NCBI GenBank assembly: GCA_013339765.2 | Contig: CM023454.1 | Location: 41,735,177 to 41,799,176, forward strand | DNA from: Haemaphysalis longicornis | Taxonomy: Eukaryota > Arthropoda > Arachnida > Ixodida > Ixodidae | Direction: 5' to 3' | Length of the DNA stretch: 64,000 nucleotides | Shown: piece by piece, positions 58,501 to 64,000 of the stretch | Layout of the letters: the number at the start of each line of letters is the position of its first letter | Position numbering within the stretch: position 1 is the first letter of the stretch | The notes under the pieces: generated by a model | Seen by the model: only the letters and a program-made list of their open reading frames with translations | Told to the model about the DNA's origin: nothing | Database searches by the model: none | Translations under genes and position numbers: made by a program

Positions 58501-58749
58501 GGGGGCGGCTACACGCCTCATCAAGCGCGTGGCCAACCGGCATCGAGGCATGAAAGAGGCAAGTCTCCCTCCGGCTGGTCCAATCATTTGCAACAAGCCA
58601 CGTGTCTACACGGGGCCTTTCACGGGTGGAAGGCCCACGGAACGAGACAAAATCAACGCTGCAATACGCAAGACCTACAAGGCTGCCCTGGACTTCTCAA
58701 TTGCGCCAGCACGGCCAAACTACTTGAGCTGGGCGTCCACAACACCCTA

Positions 58750-59415
58750 GAAGAAATTGCGGAGGCCCAGCGGACAGCCCAAATAGAACGCCTCAGGAGG
58801 ACTAAGACGGGGAGGAACATACTCACCAGACTGGCTTCTCAGAGGCAGAAACACCGCAAACACAGGCAGCCCCCTCTCTACCGGAAGGCGCCAGGCGACG
58901 ACTCCAAGTCTCACCAATGCCCAGGAACGTCAACCCAGCCAACAACCCGGGAAGACGCGCAGCACGAGCAAAGACCCTTACAGACACATACGCTGCCGAC
59001 ACCGGAGCCCTCTTCGTCGACGCAGCAAAATACCCACATAGACAAGACACCTACGTGGCCGTGGTGGTCAAGCCCACTACCGGTGAAATCTGCAACGCCT
59101 GCAGCGTCCGAGCATCGTCGGCAAGCCAGGCGGAAGAGATGGCCATAGCGTTGGCACTCACGGATCCCCGATGCTCACAATCCTGAGTGACTCGCGCTCA
59201 GCCATCAAGAACTACGCAACAAACACGGTGTGCAGCGAAGCAGTGAAAGTGATACGGTGCAGTGAAGTGCGTAAACCAGTGCGCGACGCAGTGCCCACCA
59301 CCCATCTAAGGTGGTTCCCGGCACACACTACCACAGACAGCAACGGGTGCAGTAGCAGCAACCCCAACCGTAACGAGACGGCGGACGCCGCCGCGCGAAC
59401 TCTCACCAGATAGCG
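58750..59415 (+). pseudogene. LINE ORF2 RNase H domain, two frames
   Basis: Preceded by LGVHNTLEEIAEAQRTAQIERLRR (58731-58800). The RNase H reads TGALFVDAAKYPHRQDTYVAVVV (first D), SQAEEMAIALALTDPR (E), then after a one-base shift at about 59170 LTILSDSRSAIKNY (second D) and LRWFPAHT (H region, 59310-59330). All catalytic acids are present. The domain would remove the RNA strand during second-strand synthesis. Confidence 0.85.
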
Positions 59416-59599
59416 CGACGACCACCACCTCCCTCGTCTCAACGGCTGGGGCGGACTGCGAAAGACTGTGAAAGGTGTGGTGCAGTGAACGCCGACACAG
59501 GCGACCGAGACGACGAAGAAAAACGATCCCATACAAGAGTATGCAGAAGTGCTGGGTGGTACAGGTACGGTCGTCGGACCATGCCCCCACCCCACCCTA

Positions 59600-59965
59600 A
59601 ACTCACGCGAGAAACAAGCAGTGCTTTATAGGCAGATACAGACGCGATCAGTGCTGACTCCGGCGCTCGCGCGCCACGTGTGCCCGGAAGTGTCCGCAGC
59701 GACGTGTGCATTGTGTGCAACAACTCTAAGGCGACCCTGACCCACATTTTGTGGAACTGTGAACTGCACCCCACAGAAGCGGCAGCATTCCCTGGACGGC
59801 TGCCAGAAGACATACAAAGAGCAGTGCATTCACACGAACTAGCAAGTCAGCTACTGGCAGTCCAGCGGCTCGAAATGGCTCTCTCCCGGCAAGCGCGAGA
59901 GACTGAGCCTGCGGGTGGTCGAGGACACGTCCCCAACGGCCATCTGCGGGCTGGTCCAGCGTAGG
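59600..59965 (+). pseudogene. LINE ORF2 C-terminal zinc-like region
   Basis: CIVCNNSKATLTHILWNC (59704-59757) is a CX2CX8HX4C motif as found at the C-terminus of I-superclade ORF2 proteins, followed by about 65 residues to TAG 59962. Spacing and hydrophobic pattern match the LINE E C-terminus at 42347-42805. Confidence 0.8.
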
Positions 59966-60056
59966 CTGGGGAGGCAACATCACGAAGACGCCATAAACAA
60001 AGTCGGGTGGCGGGCGACCCTGCGTGGTCCCCCAACCACCTCCGCAGGACTTTTTC

Positions 60057-60091
60057 AATAAAGTTCATTTCTCTCTCTCTCTCTCTCTCTA
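60057..60091 (+). terminator. LINE polyadenylation signal and (TC)n tail
   Basis: AATAAA at 60057-60062 precedes about 11 TC repeats (60070-60091). Host-block sequence resumes with 'tatgacagat'. The tail is a TC microsatellite, not poly(A). Confidence 0.85.
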
Positions 60092-60633
60092 TGACAGATG
60101 AGGTTCTTGTTTGGTCAGAGTGTCTTTTTTATTTACCGTCCGGCCGATGCACTCCAGGAGGGAGGTAATTCATGGAACCATGCATTTTGTTTGTCTAGTG
60201 TGTTTTGTTTCTACCGTCCGAGGGCATTGTATTTGTTCGGCAGTGCTTCGCGATTACTCCATGGCCTAGAATAATCTTTTTGATTAGTGTTCTCGATGTG
60301 AGCGGGCGCTATGAAAACAGTAGCCCCAAATAACACGTAATCGCGGGGCAGAAGCCACGGTTTCAAATAGGCGACGCCCCTTTCCGAACATCAGCACGTT
60401 GATTGCTTGTCAGCCATATAAAATATTTTTGAGTGTTTCTGGAGCGCATGTTTGCATTTTTTGCCTACTTGCATTTTTGCATTTTTTGCCTACGTAATAA
60501 TATCAACGATACTGGTACGCGGCGTTTTTACCAATGACACCCACATTTTTTGGCCTTGACCAAAATAGAGTGCCATAGATGACTGTGAGGACACCTCAGC
60601 TAATTTAAAGGGTTACTGATGTTACATACAAAG

Positions 60634-60874
60634 TGTGATAATCGAGAGAAGTTCCAGTGGTCAAACGGAGGTATGGGTATGGGCGAGGTGAAGAAGATGT
60701 GGCTCGGGACATTACCTAAAGCAAAACATGGCAGACTGGGCTGGACTGTGAGTGCGAGCTGTACAGGCTGAACAGTGGACCTTGGGGAAACGGGACTTGC
60801 AATAAATTGTGTTTTGAGGGGACGCAATATTTTTCAGGGAAAACTTGGCCGGGTGCAGAGACCTCAGTTCCACA
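60634..60874 (+). repeat. 5' LTR of gag-only element (copy 2)
   Basis: Aligns with 11405-11645 nearly end to end and with 61880-62146 more weakly. Confidence 0.7.
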
Positions 60875-61309
60875 TTTGGCGTCCTGAACGTGCGGCCTGT
60901 CGTGGTTCCTGCGAAGAGCATATTCCGTGGTAGGTGTTTTGCGCAGCGAAATACATTAGCGTTTTTTTGGCTCTCGCAATTTTTCGCAAGACCTTCTCTT
61001 TTTTGGGTGGTATTTGATGTTTGTAACCATAGTTTCTTACTGTATTCACTTTGTGACGCACTAGAGCATGTCGGCGAGGGACATCTCTGGCAGGCGAGAC
61101 TCTATTCGTTGGTGCCCCTTTAATGCTCCGCGCAAGCCCGCAAGGGATGCGGAATCTACTGCGCTCGTAGGCTGGCTCCGCACGATAACGGACCCTTGTG
61201 AGAACCTCACAAACCGGCTGGAAGGTCTGTCGCTAGGTCGCGGTTATCCAATCACAGGCCATTGCTCCAGCCGAGCCTTGCGGTGCAGTGGTTTACGAGT
61301 TACGATGAC

Positions 61310-61850
61310 CGCAAGACGTTGCCGGACTTCCTGTGCGACCTCACCATATACAAGCCGGGGTAGGGTGACTCGGGCGAGTTCATCCTGGCCCGAGTCCGGC
61401 CGGTAGCTCTGGAGGGTTCCGCCGATCGCTGGTGGCATCTGCGGGCTCCGTTCGCGTCCTTGGCCGACTTCGATGCGCGCGTCCACGAGGAGTTCCTTCA
61501 TTCCGACCGTTACTATCGCGTCCGCCGTAAGGTCGAAGCACGTACGCAGCACCCACGCGACAGCTGACTCGAATACATTCGAGCTATAGAGAAGCTCTTC
61601 AAACGAGCTATACCGGCTGCGTCCACGCAGAAATGATTATGCACGTCGTACGGAGATGCCACCCGCACTTCCGACGTTACTTACATGGTCGGCAGTACTC
61701 GTGCTTGGGGGAGGGGGCACGATCAGTCCGGGCAAAGGATGAAGCTGTCAAATAGGAGCTGAAATATGTACCCCCTCCGCCAGTAAAGAAAGTGATTGAT
61801 CCAGCTTGTGCATGGAGAGACACATTTCAGACTTCTCCAGAGGGGAGTCC
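61310..61850 (+). pseudogene. Gypsy-type gag (copy 2)
   Basis: TLPDFLCDLTIYKPG, then the shared TAG at 61361, FILARVRP, LRAPFASLADFDARVHEE, VEARTQHPRDS, a new stop (TGA about 61566), EYIRAIEKLFKRAIPA, then MHVVRRCHPHFRRYLHGRQY (61635-61695). Copy 2 lacks the one-base insertion at 12228 of copy 1, so the gag core is in one frame here. Confidence 0.78.
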
Positions 61851-61879
61851 ATAGCCGCATAAGGCAGCGCCTGGCAGAG

Positions 61880-62146
61880 TGTGGTGATCGGACAGGAGTG
61901 CAAACCGTCAATCTCACGGGATGGATATGTGTTAGGTGAAGAAGATTTGGCGCGGTACATTACCTAGGGCAGAACATTTCTCTGAAACTACCACCACCAT
62001 GATAGATTCGAGCGAACTGTGTGTGCACAGCCGGACTGGCTGAAGACCGGACCTTCGGAAAACGGGGCTTTGGTAAAGGTGTGGTTTCAGGGGACGCAAT
62101 ATCTTTCTGGGGAACATCAGCCGTGTGCAAGGACTACGGTACCTCA
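61880..62146 (+). repeat. 3' LTR of gag-only element (copy 2)
   Basis: Aligns with 12666-12931; starts TGTGGTGATC and ends TACCTCA. Confidence 0.68.
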
Positions 62147-63338
62147 AAACCTTTTTTAGAAGTTGAAGCTTCTATGTTCAGTGCTAGATGCATCTCCTTT
62201 ATTGATATTTACATCCCCAACAATAATCACGTTGTACTCATGGTTGAAAGGTTTTTTTAAATATTTCTTCAAACCGTTTTAGTAAAGCCTGACTTCGCTA
62301 AACTGGTGACTTGTAGATCACTCCGATTCTGTCCTCTGTATAGACATCGTAGACATCGTCTCATATTCTCTTTTCTACATGTGTATCAATGTCATCGCCG
62401 TAAAACATTCATTGCTACAACAACGCTTTTCAACCAGCTTGCTCTGCTCGGTGGCCTGCTACGCTACTGGCATACTGGTTCCACAGGCGGCTCCAGACGT
62501 CGAAACCGCGAAGGCGTTCGTTGTTGATTGCTGCAACCATACGCCGTGTTGTTTTCGGGAGCGTTCTTCTGTTCTCGAGGTGCACGGCAGGGTACTGGAG
62601 CCCTGAGACCACTAAGACAATACTTAGAAGTCAGCCAATATTGCGAAATCTGCCTTATCCAAATACGTGTGGCACTTTGTCAAGGCGAAAACTTTGTTTC
62701 TAAATGAATTTGTTCAACGGCTGAGTGATAGTGGCTCGAGAACAGAGCATATAAATTGCCACTACAATACTGCAGTAAATCTTCCCCTGTATGATACGGA
62801 CTTGGTGGCATTATTAGAAGCTAATAAAGCGACTTTGTAAGTCCCCACAGTTTGGAGAAAGGAAACCCTTCGAAGCCTACTATACCTAGTACTTCTGGGG
62901 ACGTGTAATGTCCTCGGGAGCTTCTACGCCACGGGTTAGCAACAGGGATGTTACTGAAGTTGTTATTGAATATCAAATCCAGTGTTATGGCAGCCGATGG
63001 GGCAGCAACTGAAGCTCCAGGATGATCACAATGACAGTCCATGAACTTGATGCATGCATTTCACCCGTTACATACGCAAAAAAGGGCTGTCAGCTGCTAA
63101 GACTGCACGGCTCTTCTGTGCTAAGAACCATTTCCTTAGTGTATACGGCAAGAGAGAGCATAAAGTTGTCGTAGACCTGTCGACAATATGAACCTTTCTT
63201 TTCGCTCGCCACTCTGGCGCTGGATTACAGCAATATACTGCTTTCCTGACGCGCACAATCGTGCATAGAGATATGATCTTCCGCTCGTGACGGCCGGCGC
63301 ATTCACAGAGTAAATACGTTTCACTTTGTTTTTATGCA
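62147..63338. other. right part of composite block (copy 2), no gene recognised
   Basis: Equivalent of 12932-14116. Contains 'gcgttcgttgttgattgctgc' type stretches conserved with copy 1 but no coding frame preserved in both. Confidence 0.5.
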
Positions 63339-63339
63339 G

Positions 63340-64000
63340 AAATGCATTATAGTCGGGGGTTGTCGTGCGTCCCTTGGCCGGCGTGCGCAGCGCGTCTGAT
63401 GATTACTGTGGCACGATGATCCTAGGGATTGGCCAACCAAACAATCCATCACGAGATAGCTTCGCGTTCAACCACCATTGTCATCTTTTCGTAAGGGAAC
63501 CGCTGAAGAAGAAGAAGAAGGAGAAGACAAAGCTGCGAAGAAGAGGGCTGCGGGAGTTTTGGCTACCGTTATCCTCCTCGGCCGGCGCATCTTCCCGATC
63601 TGAACCCGGTCGAAGAGCGGGTCATCGCGCCTCGACTCCCCTTCATGAGCATCAGGCGGCTGACTCGAGGCAACGGGCAGTTTGGAATCAAGGGAAAGGT
63701 GGTGAACGTGCCCATCGACGTATCGAATTTTGTGCGGTGCCTTCCTCGCATGGTACCCTAGGACGTTGCGTTCGACGTTCACATCAAGCGGAGGCTGATG
63801 AGTCCGGCAACGTACAAGCGCGGGTGGGTGAAGCGCGGCAACATCCTGGCTTGGCTCAAGCACATAGAACAAACCCCGCTGTATCGCGCCATCAACGTTC
63901 GGGTCGATTGGAGTCGGCTCGATCACTTCGATGACGGCGGCGAACGAGAGTAACCGCAGGAAGACGACGTCGATGATGCTGACGGTGAGTTCGAAACGAT
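63340..64000 (+). pseudogene. Helitron-type DUF6570 coding fragment, runs off window
   Basis: In one frame from 63582 the sequence reads LPDLNPVEERVIAPRLPFMSIRRL, GNGQFGIKGKVVNVPIDVSNFVRCLPR, then after a TAG at 63759 DVAFDVHIKRRLMSPATYKRGWVKRGNILAWLKHIEQTPLYRAINVRVDW. This matches the DUF6570-type domain found upstream of the Rep/helicase domains in Helitron-encoded proteins of arthropods. A second stop (TAA 63951) is followed in the same frame by an acidic stretch that looks coding. Helitrons transpose by rolling-circle replication. The Rep and Pif1-like helicase domains, if present, lie beyond 64000. An AAG-rich tract at 63505-63540 lies upstream. Confidence 0.75.

Larger units (their letters stand above)
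54972..60091 (+). mobile_element. I-group LINE, 5.1 kb, inserted in composite block
   Basis: Copy 1 of the block has the uninterrupted site ('gaagccttgctatgacagat', 10855-10874). Here the left half ends '...gggagcct' at 54971 and the right half resumes 'tatgacagat' at 60091. In between are ORF1 (gag-like, 5' truncated), ORF2 (endonuclease, RT, RNase H, zinc C-terminus), AATAAA at 60057-60062 and a (TC)n tail at 60070-60091. ORF2 has a handful of frameshifts, so the element is dead but younger than most LINEs around it. The RNase H after RT places it in the I superclade (I, R1, LOA, Tad types); I cannot name the clade more exactly. Confidence 0.9.
60634..62146 (+). mobile_element. gag-only LTR retrotransposon (copy 2)
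   Basis: Copy of 11405-12931 inside the duplicated block. LTR-like direct repeats are 60634-60874 (TGTGATAATCGAG...TCCACA) and 61880-62146 (TGTGGTGATCGG...ACCTCA). The primer-binding-site-like sequence is at 60877-60894. The interior holds only gag. Terminal bases are slightly more degraded than in copy 1. Confidence 0.7.
49735..63338 (+). repeat. composite block, copy 2 (direct repeat of 5520-14116)
   Basis: Starts 'ggcaatgttaaac' and is collinear with copy 1 to about 63338. The 5119 bp LINE at 54972-60091 is the only large difference. It lacks the 66 bp tandem duplication present in copy 1. Confidence 0.88.

Noticed and set aside
1..64000. CRISPR array, bacterial operon, rRNA or defence system
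   Set aside because: No regularly spaced repeats, no ribosome-binding sites or operon structure; all recognisable coding sequence is eukaryotic transposable-element debris.

Overview
This 64 kb window reads as repeat-dense chromosomal DNA of an arthropod, most likely a hard (ixodid) tick. I base that on the mixture of element families: RTE-type LINEs ending in short ATC-type repeats, I-group LINEs with an RNase H domain, Gypsy-type LTR elements, a tRNA-derived SINE, a Tigger/pogo DNA transposon and a Helitron-type protein, all with animal-type signals (AATAAA, TATA plus TCAGT initiator, Pol III boxes). The organism call is inference from remembered family resemblance. I found no intact host protein gene, no true tRNA or rRNA gene, no CRISPR array and no bacterial-type operon. 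Almost every recognisable ORF is a decayed piece of a transposable element.

Layout. 1-176: 3' part of a Gypsy LTR cut by the window edge. 624-3853: a Tigger/pogo element with matching terminal inverted repeats, a TA target duplication and a broken transposase. 5520-14116: copy 1 of a large composite block. It holds an RTE LINE, a second RTE-type RT tail, an unrecognised stretch, a gag-only LTR element (11405-12931) and more unrecognised sequence. 15764-16187: a foldback MITE. 17710-20900: internally deleted Gypsy element G1 with both LTRs. 21544-25828: Gypsy element G2 with both LTRs but scrambled pol domains. 27040-30515: a 1.7 kb tandem duplication carrying minus-strand I-group LINE 3' ends. 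30445-33960: a CR1-like LINE interrupted by a SINE and by another LINE 3' end. 34275-38280: a minus-strand I-group LINE region with an RTE inserted. 38300-45960: one minus-strand I-group LINE split by two plus-strand LINE insertions, one of which is itself split by a minus-strand LINE.

48211-49744: an LTR-like promoter region, primer-binding site and gag start, cut off by the block. 49735-63338: copy 2 of the composite block, in the same orientation as copy 1, split by a 5.1 kb I-group LINE (54972-60091). The matching empty site is in copy 1 at about 10863. 63340-64000: start of a decayed Helitron/DUF6570-type coding region running off the window.

How it fits together. The elements do not form a pathway; the window is a stratigraphy. 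The two block copies share nonsense mutations in both the RTE ORF and the gag ORF, so the block was duplicated after those genes died. The LINE then entered only copy 2, and a 66 bp in-frame tandem repeat arose only in copy 1. The most unusual items are the duplicated composite block, the gag-only LTR element, the multi-layer foldback MITE, the scrambled Gypsy element and the stop-start ORF1/ORF2 overlap of the inserted LINE. Coordinates of domain edges and insertion junctions are by eye and usually good to about 10-30 bp.
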